DNA from: Argentina anserina
Taxonomy: Eukaryota; Streptophyta; Magnoliopsida; Rosales; Rosaceae
Assembly: GCF_933775445.1 (NCBI RefSeq)
Contig: NC_065875.1
Coordinates: 1,674,001-1,738,000, forward strand
Direction: 5' to 3'
Length of the DNA: 64,000 bases
Shown here: in pieces, positions 1 through 11,742 of the stretch
Numbering within the stretch: the first letter of the stretch is position 1
Layout: each line of letters starts with the position of its first letter
Translations under genes and position numbers: made by a program
The notes under the pieces: generated by a model
The model's database searches: none
The model's input: the letters and a program-made list of their open reading frames with translations, nothing else
What the model was told of the DNA's origin: nothing

Positions 1-1540
1 TTCTCCAAGCTAAGTATTTTCCCACATCCTGTTTCCTCAATGCTTCGCTTGGAGCCAAACCATCGGCGATTTGGAGAGGTTTATCATGGGGGAAACAGAT
101 CCTGGATAATGGCACTCGTTGGAGAATAGGGAGAGGTGACAGAGTTTCCATACTTGCGGATCGGTGGATTCCGACTCCGACTACCTTTCGGGTCACTTCC
201 CCTATTCCTATTGACCATTCCATCAACGTCGTTATCTGATTACTGTCTCTGGGTGTTGGAATGCTCCTCTCATCCACTAGCTCTTTCTTCCTCACGAAGC
301 ATATGCTATTCTTAGCCTTCCTCTCATCCAAATTTACTCTCAAGATAAACTTATGTGGCATTATTCTCCATCTGGTCTCTACACTATCAAATCAGGTTAT
401 TGGGCTACACTTGAACAATCAGAGTCTCTCTCTCTCTCTCTCTTGCGGGGCAGAGCTCTAATTCCGGAAACAGTTCCAAGATTTGGAATTTGGTTTGGAG
501 TCTCCTTGTTCCTCATAAAATCCGAGTTTTCTTGTGGCGTGCCATTCATGAATTTCTTCTAGTAGGGGAGGCCTTGAAGAGACGACACATTTCCTCTAAT
601 TCCTCTTGTTGGCATTTTGGTCATCATATGGAGACAGTAGTCCATACCTTATGGGACTGCAAGTTTGCAAAAAAGTCTTGGAAACTTTCCCCTTTCTTGG
701 GATGCTATCCTGCCAACATGGAACCTAACTTTTTGGCATTGTTCTCTCATTTGTGCTCTATTGCTACGGTAGATGATTTAGCTACCTTTGGATTTATCTC
801 CTGGTGGCTATGGCGTAATCACAATCTACATCGTCATGAAGAGAAAGTTCTTTAGCCTGTGGACTTGGCTAGGCGTGTAGGTGAGTGGCATAATGATTTT
901 CTGGCCACCCGGATCCCTAATTTATCCCCCATCACTCCCAAGCCCCACTCATTGTTCATTGGTCTCCACTTGATGTTGGATCCTGGAAGCTTAATTTTGA
1001 TGGGACAGTGAGTTCCAGCTCTCAAAGAAGTGGGATCGGAATTATTTTCCGAAATCATATTGGAGGGCTTGAATATGTTTTGGTTATTCCCTTTTGTGGC
1101 ACCCTTTCCCCAAAGCAGTGGAGGCTTTGGCCCTGATTTATGGTCTCCATTTTGCGCGTCATCTTCACATTTCCAACTTAGAGATTGAAGGTGATGCACT
1201 TACTTTGATCCAAAGTATTTCGACTCTTGGGGAGGATCTCAGGGCTGAAGTTCATCTAATTGATTAAATTCGCCATTTGTTGTTGTTTTTTCCTTCTTGT
1301 TCTCCAGTGTTTGTCAAGAGGGAGTGTAATTATGTCGCTCACTTGTTAGCTCGGCAGGCTCTGCACCTTTCTCTTCCCTTAGTTTGTTTTCAGTCTGCTC
1401 ATTTATGGCTTTTTCATAGTGTCCAAAAAGATATCCCTTCGGCTATCTAGAGGACTGAGTCATAGTTTTTCTGGCTTAGGTCCCAAAATCGTTGTATTCA
1501 GGCTTGTCTTGAATGAAATTATTGAGTAATAAAAAAAAAG
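1..1540 (+). mobile_element. LINE (non-LTR) retrotransposon, 3' part
   Basis: This is the 3' portion of a plant LINE, entering from the left edge. Bases 1-240 read as the connection region after the reverse transcriptase, with residues such as WRIGRGDRVSILADRWIP. Bases 490-855 hold the zf-RVT domain (HTLWDCKFAKKSW) that follows it. About 995-1450 encodes an RNase H domain: LNFDGT carries the first catalytic Asp, AVEALAL the Glu and EGDAL the second Asp, while the last motif reads NYVAHLLAR with His where Asp is usual. The frame is broken several times by stops and shifts, so the copy is dead. A short A-tract at 1531-1539 marks the 3' end. The family call is firm; the 5' end lies outside the window. 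Confidence 0.85.
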
Positions 1541-1748
1541 TAGATATCAGAAATGAAAAGGAAGATATCGAGATGCCATTATTAGTTCTCGATCTCAAAA
1601 ATTGAAATTTATATTATTTTAGAGGTACTGAAACTACTTATTCCACTCTGGGGATTTAACTATATATTGTCGGGTCCGGGAGGACCCCATTTTGGATCAA
1701 CTTATTCTGAAAAGTTACTTATTGCACATTAGCTAGCGGGTTTGGCTG

Positions 1749-1875
1749 CTGTGCAGCGCTGCATACCATACATACCGAATCAGATATTGGATAGAGAGTG
1801 TCTTGAAATACACGTGGGGTCTGTGGAGTGTATGGACGGTGAATTAGGGGCGATGTACGCATGCAGCGCTACACC
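1749..1875. repeat. short inverted-repeat element
   Basis: The segment begins with GTGCAGCGCTGCAT (1751-1764) and ends with the near-complement GCATGCAGCGCTACAC (1859-1874). The arms are about 13-14 bp around a loop of roughly 95 bp. It could be a tiny MITE, but I could not define a convincing target duplication. Confidence 0.35.
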
Positions 1876-2614
1876 ATAGAATTTTCCATTAGCTAGCTAC
1901 GAATTAGTAAAATGCTATAGCTAAATAAGCTAATCATGTAAATATTATATCCTGGCAATAATGTCCCTATCATTAGAAACCTTCCTCATCACCAAAAAGT
2001 TTCACCCTTAGCTATCTTCTGAGTTGGGTGTACCAACCTCTTGTTTAAATTGTATTTTTCTGGCCTTCTTTCTTGCAGCCTTGAATTCTTCCAATTCTGT
2101 TAAAAAAAGTTTAAAATTAAAAGATAATAACTTTAAATCTAAGAGTTTATGATCAAGGGCGACCCAGCCTAAGGCTTGCCCTAGCCGGAGCCATGCAAGA
2201 GTTTTCATCCCAAATTTTTTACTACATGTATATTAGTGTTAGCCAAATAAATTATTTATATATGTATAGAATTAGATTTTTAATATGCATTTCTCCTACA
2301 TGACCTTATTCTTCTTCTTAAATTATTGAAAATTGTCAAGTATAACTTCTAATATTCTTGTTAGTTGTTATTCTATATATTAAATTTGAAATTGCACATA
2401 TGAGTTCTTACGTTTCAATCTAATCATTTTGCGAATAAAATTTGTTGGAGTATTTTAATTTGTCATTGATTTTAAGAATATTGTCTTATATTCATTTACA
2501 CTTATTTTCACTTTTAAAGACTCACCGACGTCTACAGTTTGCATGATTATATATTTATACTGGCAAATTTTTTTTGACCTTCGGCTAACTTCAAACCCAC
2601 CCAACATTCAGATC
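1876..2614. other. AT-rich intergenic DNA
   Basis: I see no coding sequence, RNA gene or clear repeat here; the sequence is AT-rich and every frame is closed. Confidence 0.5.
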
Positions 2615-2836
2615 CTAGATCCGATGCAATAATTCAAGGCATAATTCACCTGTTTCTGACGGGACATTTATTCTGGTGTTGTGAATCATGTTATGATGGG
2701 CTATTCTAAGAAACATGCGCACATACGACTCATCCACTTCTTCAGAATCACTTCTATTGCTCTCAGATGATATGCTTTGGTATTCATCATTTACTATAGT
2801 TCCAGGAGTCGCAAGTTTCTCCTGCAAAGAACACAT
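2615..2836 (-). other. exon-like open block, unrecognised
   Basis: The minus strand is open for 73 codons with an acidic, Ser-rich composition (SESNRSDSEEVDESYV) that looks coding rather than random. I do not recognise the family. It could be a 3' exon of a gene that includes the blocks at 3210-3566 and 4076-4564, or an unrelated remnant. Confidence 0.25.
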
Positions 2837-3209
2837 ATTATGGCTCTCATATATCTCATGAAAATAACGGAGGTTGTTTATCCTCTTAAAAATGTTGTCT
2901 ATACTGGACCTTCTAAGTTGGATTATAAGATTGGAACCTCCACGATCTAACTCACCGAGGCATCTACCCCTTTACCTTTGTTGTTGGCTTTGATCATTTG
3001 TTCAAGGTTCAACTCATAAATGATAAATATCACAACTTTAGAAACTGATCTTGCCACAGTTTTCTATTGCAAATGCGTAAACACTGCATGAAATTACAGA
3101 AATTACTTTTTCAGATCATGTGTTCAAATTTCACTGGAAAGTGTATGGGTGTGTAAGGTTTTTAATATAAAAAAATTGTTGTAAAATTACCATTGCGTAT
3201 TGACGGGAG

Positions 3210-3566
3210 TTATTCAAAAGGATTGATACACGCCATTTTCCATTCGTGAAGTCTATCATCGAATCTATATTTTTTCCTGTTATGAGCTACAATTTCTTTA
3301 AGGATTTCATCCTCAGGCACAAACTGCATGCATCCATCAACCTAAAGAGTACATCAACTCATTCAGCTACCATCTATACATATTCGCACAATTTTCTTAA
3401 TCTTTATTCATAAGTTCTCAGTTATCTCAAGTCACTAACTGGACCAAACGAAAACTTATACCTTGTTTATTGCGTCCTCGTCAACTTCAAAATCATCAGG
3501 AATTTGAAAGGAAATAGTGTAACTATAGATTACAGTATATCCATGGTGACCTATCGAGTTGGCCAT
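3210..3566 (-). CDS. possible two-exon small protein (78 aa), unrecognised
   Basis: An ATG at 3566 opens a 35-codon exon (3462-3566) ending at AAG|GTATAAG. A TTTAG acceptor leads in phase 0 to a second exon (3210-3341) with a TAA stop. The predicted 78-residue protein is acidic in the middle (PDDFEVDEDAINK) and basic later (NRKKYRFDDRLHEW), with no signal peptide or membrane segment. Matching phase, good splice signals and charged composition support a real or recently dead gene. I do not recognise the family. Open blocks on the same strand upstream (4076-4564) and downstream (2615-2836) may be further exons. Confidence 0.4.
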
Positions 3567-4075
3567 CTAGTGACGTGCGGTTTCTATAGGGAACATATCA
3601 ACTGTGATCAATAAACGAATCTAAATGTTTGGCCATTCCAGAAATAATAAAACCACCATCTATATAAGTTTATTTCAAATGAATTATCACCATAACGACT
3701 GTTTCAGAGTTCTCGTGGTCATCATGAGTCTGTTGTGCATTTTCCACTATCAGTTCATCGTGTTCCTTGATTGTCTCATAGGTTTCTTCCTGCTAAAGTA
3801 CAATTACAGATACCAAATGGGAGCACATCGGGCAAGATGTTTTTATCCAACAAAACTAAATTCATATGTAGACTGTAGAACCTCGAGACATATAAATATA
3901 CAGTGTCATTCCAGTAAAGAGTCTTTTCTCTTCTTCTTCTTTTTTTTTTTTTGCCAATTTTAAGGATAACTTGACAACAGTTAGATATGTTTACTTTAAT
4001 GATCTTCGAGGACTGTTAATTTGATGGTTTTAGCAAATGAAAGCAAGTTCAAAGGTTTCAACCTCTTCGGACATG

Positions 4076-4564
4076 TCATCGTCTATGACAGTGAGCCACC
4101 TTTTCCCTTAAACTTAACAGATGAAGAAGACGAGAAACAAAATTAACATCTATAACATTTAAATAAATATGAAACATTACCATGCCAGTTTTGTTGTTGT
4201 TGTCTTGCTCTGAATTTTGTACCTTCCCTATCTCTAGCTCTACCAATTTCATCAAATAGGCGACCACTTTCTGCATAAGAAAAATATGTAAATTTTATAT
4301 ACATAGATTTTGTAAAATTGAAATTTCTGGGGCAAATGCTCTTACGTGAACAAGATCATTGACGACTTTTGTAAGTTGTTCCTGCAAGTGTTTTAGGTTA
4401 TACGTCTCCTGTTTGTATAAAATCGATTCATCTGAAGATGGAGAGACCACTTGGGCGCTATCCAGTATTTGTTTGTGGAGTCGCCCATGAGAGAGAGAAA
4501 GAGTGCGAGTTTTTTTGTTGAAAAATCGAGAAACTGTAGTGATAAACTTCGTGAAGGAGTGCAT
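4076..4564 (-). other. exon-like blocks, unrecognised
   Basis: Two open minus-strand blocks are separated by an intron-like gap. About 4330-4564 starts MHSFTKFITTVSRFFNKK and ends in a helical stretch (LKHLQEQLTKVVNDLV). The second, about 4187-4273, follows a TATGCAG acceptor and reads KVVAYLMKLVELEIGKVQ before a GTAATG donor. Coiled-coil-like heptads run through both. Family not recognised; possibly the 5' exons of the same degraded gene as 3210-3566. Confidence 0.25.
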
Positions 4565-4671
4565 AATTTATAGAGAAGACATACCACTTTTTGGTGGTTC
4601 CGACTAACCCATAAAATGGTTTTGCTAAGTAAAAAATAGTTCCATAAACAAATCTTACTTTAAGTAAATCG

Positions 4672-5045
4672 ATTTCATATTTTGTTCAAACAAATCGATT
4701 TCATATTTTGCTCAAGCAAATCGATTTTTTCACACTCATTCACAATTTACTTAAACAATTCAATTTTGTCTTGTTGTGAAATGATTAATTTTTTTACCAA
4801 ATATATTTACAACCAATAATAATGTGTCGCGTGTCATTATCCACTTGATATTATCCAAAATTTCCGATAAGATTTTCGACTAATAGAGAATTGACATGTG
4901 TCACTGTCACGTGTCATTGTCGGTAAAATAATTGGAGCAGATTTCCGATAAGATTTTCGACTAGTAGAGAATTGACACGTGACAGTGTCACATGTCAGTG
5001 TCGGCAAAATAATTGGACCAGATTTCTGGTAAGATTTTTGACCAA
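4672..5045. repeat. tandem repeats upstream of Harbinger transposase
   Basis: At 4672-4735 a 27-bp unit containing AAATCGATTTCATATTTTG recurs about 2.5 times. From 4861 an 81-bp unit beginning TTTCCGATAAGATTTTCGAC restarts at 4942 and, mutated, at 5023. It contains ACACGTGACAGTGTCAC-like palindromic parts. Arrays near the ends of DNA transposons often serve as transposase binding sites; that role here is inference. Confidence 0.65.
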
Positions 5046-5161
5046 TTTGCTATAAAACGTCTAATATCACTCATTTTATACTCACATCATTGTGAAGAAT
5101 CGAGCATATAACTCATCCTTCAATCTAAACACTTAGCATCATTTCCTTTTTCATCACTCTG

Positions 5162-6469
5162 ATGAATCCTTTCAGCTTCCACAATTTTTTCAAGCGGAGA
5201 CAACGTCAACAAGAAGAGGATGACGATATGGAGCAATCATTTGTGAATCAGGTGGTTATGGCGAAAGCACAACACGATGATGAATCAACACGATCAAGTG
5301 GTTCACGTCGCGGTAAAAAACCGAATAAGCCACGTCAGAGGCTATCTAGGGGACGCAATCTCATAGAAGATTACTTTATTGAACGTCCAATCTTCCATGC
5401 TCAAGACTTTTGCCGGAGGTACAGGATGAGCAGAGACCGATTCAACATTATCATGACGGACCTCTGCAACCACGACATGTCTTGGCATCAAAGAGAAGAC
5501 GCCATTGGTTTGCTAGGGCTACTTCCCCAACAAAAGATGACCGGGGCTATATGAATGCTAGCGTATGGGTCAGCCGCATATCAGTGGGGGAATCGACTAC
5601 CTTGGAATGTATGAAGGAGTTTTGCAGCCAAGTGGTTCATCTCTATGGTCCAAGATACCTCCGCAGTCCAACACCGGCAGACCTCACGCGACGACTAACT
5701 AAAGGCGAACGCCGAGGTTTTTCAGGTATGATTGGAAGCATCGACTGTATGCATTGGGAGTGGAAGAACTACCCAACCGCCTATCAAGAGGCATACTCAG
5801 GGCGAAAGGGTCGCCCAACGGTTATCCTAGAGGCAGTGACCTCGTATGATACGTGGATATGGCACAGTTGTTTTGGGTGTCCTGTAGCTAAAAATGACAT
5901 TAATGTGCTCCACCTATCGAATGTGTTCTCAGAGATTCTTGTCGGAAGAGGCCCAACGGTCGTCTACGAAGTCCACGGACAGAGGTACACCACAACTTAT
6001 TATCTTGCTGACCGAATATATCCAAAGTACTCTGCATTTGTCAAAACAATTTCAAATCCTCAAACGCCACAAGATAGGCTCTTCGCAAAGAAACAAAAGG
6101 CATACCGGAAAGATGTGGAGAGGACATTTGGCATCTTGCAATCTCGATGGGCAATTATACATCATAGTTGTACATTGCACCAAAAATCGGTAATGACTAC
6201 CATCATGTTACCTTGCATTATATTGCATAACATGATTGTTGAGGAAGAGTATGTGGACGATGAGGATGAGGAAGAAGAAGAAGACTTGCAAAACCCATCA
6301 AGCTTTTCGGGTTTATGATGGGCCAGTGAATGCACAAGGGAATCGAGTTCTTTTTGAGCCAATCAGTAAAGATGGAGCTAATATACAACGGTTTCACGAC
6401 CGTGTTGCCGATCTCGAATCCACTTACATCCATCGAGAGCTCCAGAGAGACTTGGTGAAACACATTTAG
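5162..6469 (+). pseudogene. PIF/Harbinger (HARBI1-like) transposase, broken
   Basis: The product is a DDE nuclease-type transposase. The N-terminal part (5162-5554) starts at ATG 5162 and includes the conserved region before the catalytic core (DYFIERPIFHAQDFCRRYRM). The core lies in another frame (5560-6318): GSIDCMHWEWKN with the first Asp, NDINVLHLSNVF with the second, VERTFGILQSRWAI with the Glu, then LPCIILHNMIVE. The C-terminal tail is back in the first frame (about 6290-6469). Visible lesions are a TGA at 5552-5554 where an Arg codon is expected, a shift near 5580-5592 with loss of a few codons, and a second shift near 6290 after the acidic run. All three catalytic residues survive, so decay is recent, but no full-length protein can be made. 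Confidence 0.9.
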
Positions 6470-6671
6470 AGAGTGGAAACCGGTGAAATACTTTAAATAT
6501 GTTTTATTGTGTGTTTTCATGATGCTTGTGTTTAATTTCAGTATGTTTTTAATTTAATGTGTATTTCAATTTCAACTTAATAAATAAGTTGCATTTTATT
6601 TCTCGAAAATTTAAAATTACATAAAATGACGAGCCAAGCCCATATTTATTCTTAGTACAATACTATAACTA

Positions 6672-7790
6672 CTATGGAAATAGCACGCGACTTGGGTGAT
6701 AACAATCCGAATATGTTTCATCGGTAGGTTGATCTTGACTAGCTTCTCCTTCATTAAAGATTGCTAGTTTCCTCTTGGTAAAATACTTTTTCGAGATTAG
6801 GATCATAGCCTCCAAATCCATTGTCATGATCCTTGTGTCATTCTCTTGTTTCTTCAATCGTAACTCTTCTTCCGCCCTTGCTTCTTTCCGCTTTTAAATG
6901 TCTATGTACTCCGCATAATAATTAAGCTCACTTTCATTATACCTTTTCGAGATCGGGGTCATAGTCTCTTATTATGCCATGATGCTTGGTCACTTGCAAT
7001 GGTATGCAAAACCTCCAGTCGTTGCTCAATAGGAGTCTTACCCTGTTTCTTTTGGCGCCTAGCTTCCTTTGCTGCCTTGGTTCCCATTCGTCTAAGTGGA
7101 CTCGATGGAGCTGCCGTGTTGCTTTGAGGTGTCTCATTCAATTGGTCGTCATCCAAATTGATGGTTAGAGATGATTCAGTTGCGGAAGGAGTATCATGGT
7201 AACTACTTTCATATGGAGATGGAGTAGTAGGTAGCACCGCAACGAAATATGGATGATCTTTAACCACTTACCAACATTCAAAGTGTGTAAATCTTTTCTT
7301 CTTGGCATTATAGTAACATGATTGAACTTGTCGTTTCTGATGTAAAAAAACTTATATTAGGTACATATTTAATTACATAATTTAAATAAATTGGATAAAA
7401 CAAATAATGTAAACAATGTTACATATTTAAACAAATTAGATAAAAAAATAATGTATAAAAAATGTATATATAAAAATAAATAATGTAAACAATGTTAAAT
7501 ATTTAAACAAATTAGATATAAATTACATAATTTAATTCATATAATCAAATAAAAATTATAATATATGATAAAACAATGTACTTACTCGTCTATTAGCCAA
7601 GTGCCGCTAGTTATACGTTGTCGTGACGCTGCCAAACATTCGCCCCATTTTTGCAAGAGTAGCTTGAACTTGTTGTAGTGAGAATCGAGCACGATTCGAG
7701 TCCTCGGCTCCTTCGGAGGTTTCTCACCCGGTGCTAGCACCCAATTTTGCATATAATCGGCATGAATTGTCTCCTACAATTTGTCATTCT
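6672..7790 (-). pseudogene. Harbinger-associated Myb/NAM-type ORF, broken
   Basis: The minus strand carries the companion protein of PIF elements (Myb/SANT-like, with a NAM-associated C-terminal domain), which normally helps the transposase bind DNA or reach the nucleus. An upstream exon (about 7586-7770) reads DYMQNWVLAPGEKPP and ITSGTWLIDE, ending at a GTAAGTAC donor. The next exon reads CYYNAKKKRFTHFECW, then hits a TAA before VVKDHPYF. A basic segment (LRRMGTKAAKEARRQKK, about 7060-7110) and a charged C-terminal part (6672-6857) follow in shifted frames. The role is family knowledge; the domain call rests on these motifs. It is convergent with the transposase, their 3' ends about 200 bp apart. 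Confidence 0.75.
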
Positions 7791-8563
7791 TTTGTTTGTT
7801 ACCGTCATATTCATCAATGTTATAACGGAAAAGAAATGCACATTTGTAAATCTTCGAAAAGAAGCCAATGGGTGCCCGTTATGTAGGAAAAAAAATGTTA
7901 AACGAAATAAGAGAGGAGATGGAGGAAGATGTGAAATTTGTTGTGCATAAATTGCTGTGAGTAGATCAAATATTGAAGTAGTATTTATAGACAAATTTTT
8001 GGAAGAGTTTTAAAAATTTTGGGATTTTTTTACTATTTAAGTTTATATCTGTTCTGATCAAACAGTAACCGTTGCCTATTAATTCTAACCGTTAGATCGA
8101 AATTTCTAATTCAAAATGAAAGGCCAAGATCTATTAAACCGTTGGCCCATTCGGTAAACCACATGTCAGCCATGTAGTGCAAGAGTTGGGATGAAAATTC
8201 GCTTGACGAGTAACAACCATATGAAAAATGTATAGAAATTAATGAAACAATTTCTGGTCTTCAATTGCAAGAATTGGGATGAAAATTCAACAATCATTTA
8301 ATTGTCAGACTTGTAGTGCAAGTACCATTAGTTAACATCACCGATGTTTAAGTGAAATCATTCAAAAGACATTAAAATCTAGCAAGTATCTTTGCTTCGA
8401 TTCAAAACTACCAATACATAATAACGTTTGCTATGACCAGCGTCAAAAATCACAGAACGGGAATAAAATTTAGAAAAGGACAAAATTGCATCACCATCCA
8501 GTCTTGTGAAAATAAGGCAATAATACAAACCAGATATCTAGACTGCTGCTGCTGGCACACATC

Positions 8564-10010
8564 TCACTTCAGAGGAATGAACCTTGAAGAGTGGGTGGCA
8601 CCAATACCAGGTCTCCCGTGCTTGACGGGTTTGTACGAAATTGAGAACTCAGCAAGGTAGTGACTAATCATCTCAGGCTTGATTTCAACCTGATTGAAAG
8701 TCTTTCCGTTGTAAACACCAATAATGCTTCCTATCATCTCTGGTACTATGATCATGTTACGCAGATGGGTACGTACTGGCTCTGGCTTTTCACCAGGTGG
8801 CGCCTCCCTTTTCTGTTTCAAATAAATACCAGTCAAGGTTTGAACACAAACAATTGAAGCTTGAAAATATTATTCATGAACATCATTCTTAATCATATAA
8901 GGAAAGTATAGATAATTGTAACATTGCCAAACTGAAGTGCGGAGTTCAGAACAATTAGTTACTGGTTGTTCACATAATAAATTGGAAAATCATATACTGT
9001 TACCACGCACCTAGACACATACAAATTATTCTGCATTAATAGTCCATTTCATTAGTAAATCACAGAGAACTTTCATTCAACTAACCTTCAAGAGCATAAT
9101 TATCCAATCTAAATAAAGAACAGTTGGATAATTGAAGATGTAACCAATCTCAAAAATAACTAATTTCAGGGTTTTGATCTTGCTAGTGGACCATTTAATT
9201 TCTGACGTCCAGTTTTCACGTCTAAACATCCTTGAAATTATAAGACATGTGAGACCAAAGAAAGAGACTAAACTGAGGAAGACAGAGAACAAACACACTA
9301 ACAGTGTACAAAATCCCAATTACAAAGACGAGTATAACGTGCAAATGAAAACTAATCTTCAACTACTTTCAGAACAAGGTTTCATTTCGTATCCCATAAA
9401 GTGAAACAAACCGACCTCTTAGTAATCCAGCAATACCATATTTCCACTAACAGATTACATATCACAAGCACTCGACACCATCAAACTTAACATTTCTAAT
9501 TACCATGATCGCCGTAACTTAATCAGATTGCACTCCAATTCTGACCAATCTAAACACATTTCAATCAGCATAACTAATCAAACCCAATAACAACACTAAA
9601 ATAGTTTCAGTAAAACTCACAGCTTTGCGAAGCTTCTTGATCAAAGCCATGGGCTTGCGCTTCAGACCCCTCTGGAACCTATCAAAACCAAACCAAACCA
9701 AACAAACTCAAACCCAATTCACAAAGCCACAAAAACACATCGAAAAATCAAATCTTTATAGAAGCCCAGTAATTACAGAGCACTACCTTCTGCGGGCGCG
9801 AGCAGGGAAGAGCTTGACGAGCTCGTCAGTGGACATGTCGAGCAGAGCGTCGAGATCGACGCCTCGGAAGCTGAACTTCTTGAACGTTCTCTTCTTCGGG
9901 ACTCCGGCCGCCGCCACATCGGTCTCAACGTCCGCCTGAAACACACAGATACACAGAGAGGTCAGAGAGAGAGAGAGAGAGAGTGACAGATGCAATGGGA
10001 GGCTGACCAT
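8564..10010 (-). CDS. RPS15: 40S ribosomal protein S15 (uS19)
   Basis: RPS15 sits in the head of the small ribosomal subunit near the decoding site. The coding exons are 10008-10010 (only the ATG), 9787-9935, 9621-9678 and 8564-8812. Together they encode 152 residues, the usual plant length. The protein starts [19 protein letters not shown], has [14 protein letters not shown] in the middle, and ends with the conserved [20 protein letters not shown] and LK. All junctions are GT-AG and all phases agree. The start is set by the ATG split from the second codon by an intron of 72 bases, a layout that hides it from simple ORF calling. The gene looks intact and functional. Confidence 0.97.
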
Positions 10011-10064
10011 GATTGGGAGAGTTGGGAGGCGCAGAGCAGGAGAGAAAGGTGAGAGCTTTTGAGG

Positions 10065-10082
10065 ATTAGGGTCGCTAGGGTT
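10065..10082 (-). promoter_or_regulatory. telo-box-like motifs of the RPS15 promoter/leader
   Basis: About 55-70 bases upstream of the RPS15 start the minus strand has ACCCTAAT and AACCCTA close together. Telo boxes (AAACCCTAA-like) are well known in promoters and leaders of plant ribosomal protein genes; assigning that role here is inference. Confidence 0.5.
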
Positions 10083-10794
10083 ATCAGAGTTCTGAGCAGA
10101 ATTTATACGACGATTTTGGGTGGTGGGGGTGATTGTACCCTAGAGTAGTTTGGGCCGATTATTACTGAAATTGTCCTGGGCTCTTGATAAAGCATTGTTT
10201 TCATTATTAGTTTTTACTTACAATTATGGAAGAAGAAAACGTTCAAGAAAAATAGATGTACGAGGCAAAGGGGAGGACGAAGTTAAAACCTTGCTCTAGG
10301 AAATACAATGAAGTTAACGAAAAAAAAAAACTAGCAACAAATTTGTCTATACACTAATTAAACAAATGAAGCATATATAACAACTCGAATGAGCTATTGA
10401 TAGTCAAGCTGAGATGAATTTTTTTTTATGAAAACCACCATAAAGAAACGGTGGGATTTAACCCAGCCAAACTGAATCTATCAACGATCGTCGCTCTATA
10501 ATTTACAAGATTGTCAGCGGCCGTACCGACTTCAAAATCCCTCTTTGCATATATAAGTGTAGACAGTTAGTGAATTCTGAGCCAGCTCTTTGATCTGGGC
10601 GGCCTTTCATCCTTAGAGCTATGTTTTATTGCCTAATTAAGCCACCTCTGATTGTGTCAAATTTCTTAATTAGTGTTAGTTCAGGAGAACAGTTTGTGGG
10701 AATTTGGATTTTGCATCGATGTTTAAGAGCTTGAAGATTGATGTGACCTTAGATTAAAGGATTAACGACTCAAGTTAAAATCCCTGTAAACTAT
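10083..10794. other. intergenic region upstream of RPS15
   Basis: It holds the RPS15 promoter side (up to about 10.2 kb) and then AT-rich DNA in which I see no gene or clear repeat. Confidence 0.5.
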
Positions 10795-10802
10795 TTTTTT
10801 TA

Positions 10803-11742
10803 GGATTAAATACTTGTTACACCTTATATTTTAGGTGTAAAAGCAATTTTGTCCTTCTACTTTCAAATTTAATCGGTATATCTTTTAACTCTTATTTTTA
10901 CCAGTTTTGTCCTTTTACTTTTAAATTAAACTTGTATATCCTTTAACTCTTATTTTTTAACAGTTTTGTCCTTTTTTTAACAGTTTAGTCAATTCCGTTA
11001 GTTGACCGTCAAAAATTCCGTTAAGACGTTAAAATGCCTAGAATACCCCCAATTCAAATATAATTTTTTTTCTTTCTTTTCTCATGCTTTTTTTATTTTC
11101 TCTTTTGGTTTTTCTTGGTTTTAAATTTAATTCATCATATGTGCTATCCAATATATATAATTGTAATCAACACAAATTATCAAATTAATTGTAAACAAGA
11201 GGAGAATTAATGACAATTGTTTAACATCAAGTTGGAAATAAATAATCTGAAACTATTTTTGCATCAAAGTATGGATATGATAGTAGAAGTCTTTTTTGTC
11301 TTAGCATTATAGAAATTAATCAAAATATGTTTGTAGAGCATCATAATATAAATGAAGTTTATAACTGAATTTGAGTACTGGCACTCACATGTCATTTTAG
11401 GCATTATCCAATTGATTATAAGATATTTATAATTAATTTGATAATTTGTGTTGATTACAATTATATATATTTGATAGCACATATGATGAATGAAATTTAA
11501 AAACAAGAAAAACAAAAAGAAAGACCAAAAGAGAAAATAAAAAAGGCATAAGAAAAAAAGAAAAAAAATATGATTTGAATTTGGGGTATTCTAGACATTT
11601 TAACGGAATTTTTTAACGGTCAACTAACAGAAATGACAAAACTGTTAAAAATAAGAGTTAAAGGATATACAGATTAAATTTGAAAGTAGAAAGACAAAAC
11701 TGTTTTTACACCTAAAATATAGAGTGTCACAAGTATTTAACC
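10803..11742. mobile_element. foldback DNA element (non-autonomous, MITE-like)
   Basis: The left end GGATTAAATACTTGTTACAC matches the complement of the right end (GGTTAAATACTTGTGACAC). The match continues inward for about 320-390 bp, leaving a short unique centre near 11200-11420. The left arm has an extra internal duplication of a block containing CTTTAACTCTTATTTTT, which the right arm has once. TTTTTTTA flanks both sides (10795-10802 and 11743-11750), consistent with an 8-9 bp target duplication, but low complexity makes this weak. Long arms suggest a Mutator- or hAT-type foldback element. It encodes no protein. Confidence 0.8.

Larger units (their letters stand above)
4600..8350. mobile_element. 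PIF/Harbinger transposon region, ends not defined
   Basis: Two genes typical of plant PIF/Harbinger elements lie tail to tail: a DDE transposase on plus (5162-6469) and a Myb/NAM-associated partner on minus (6672-7790). Both are broken. Subterminal repeats occur on the left (81-bp period, 4861-5045) and on the right, where a motif containing GTAGTGCAAG and TTGGGATGAAAATTC recurs in altered order between 8165 and 8325. I could not find a clean terminal inverted repeat with a 3-bp TWA duplication, so the limits are approximate. Confidence 0.6.
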
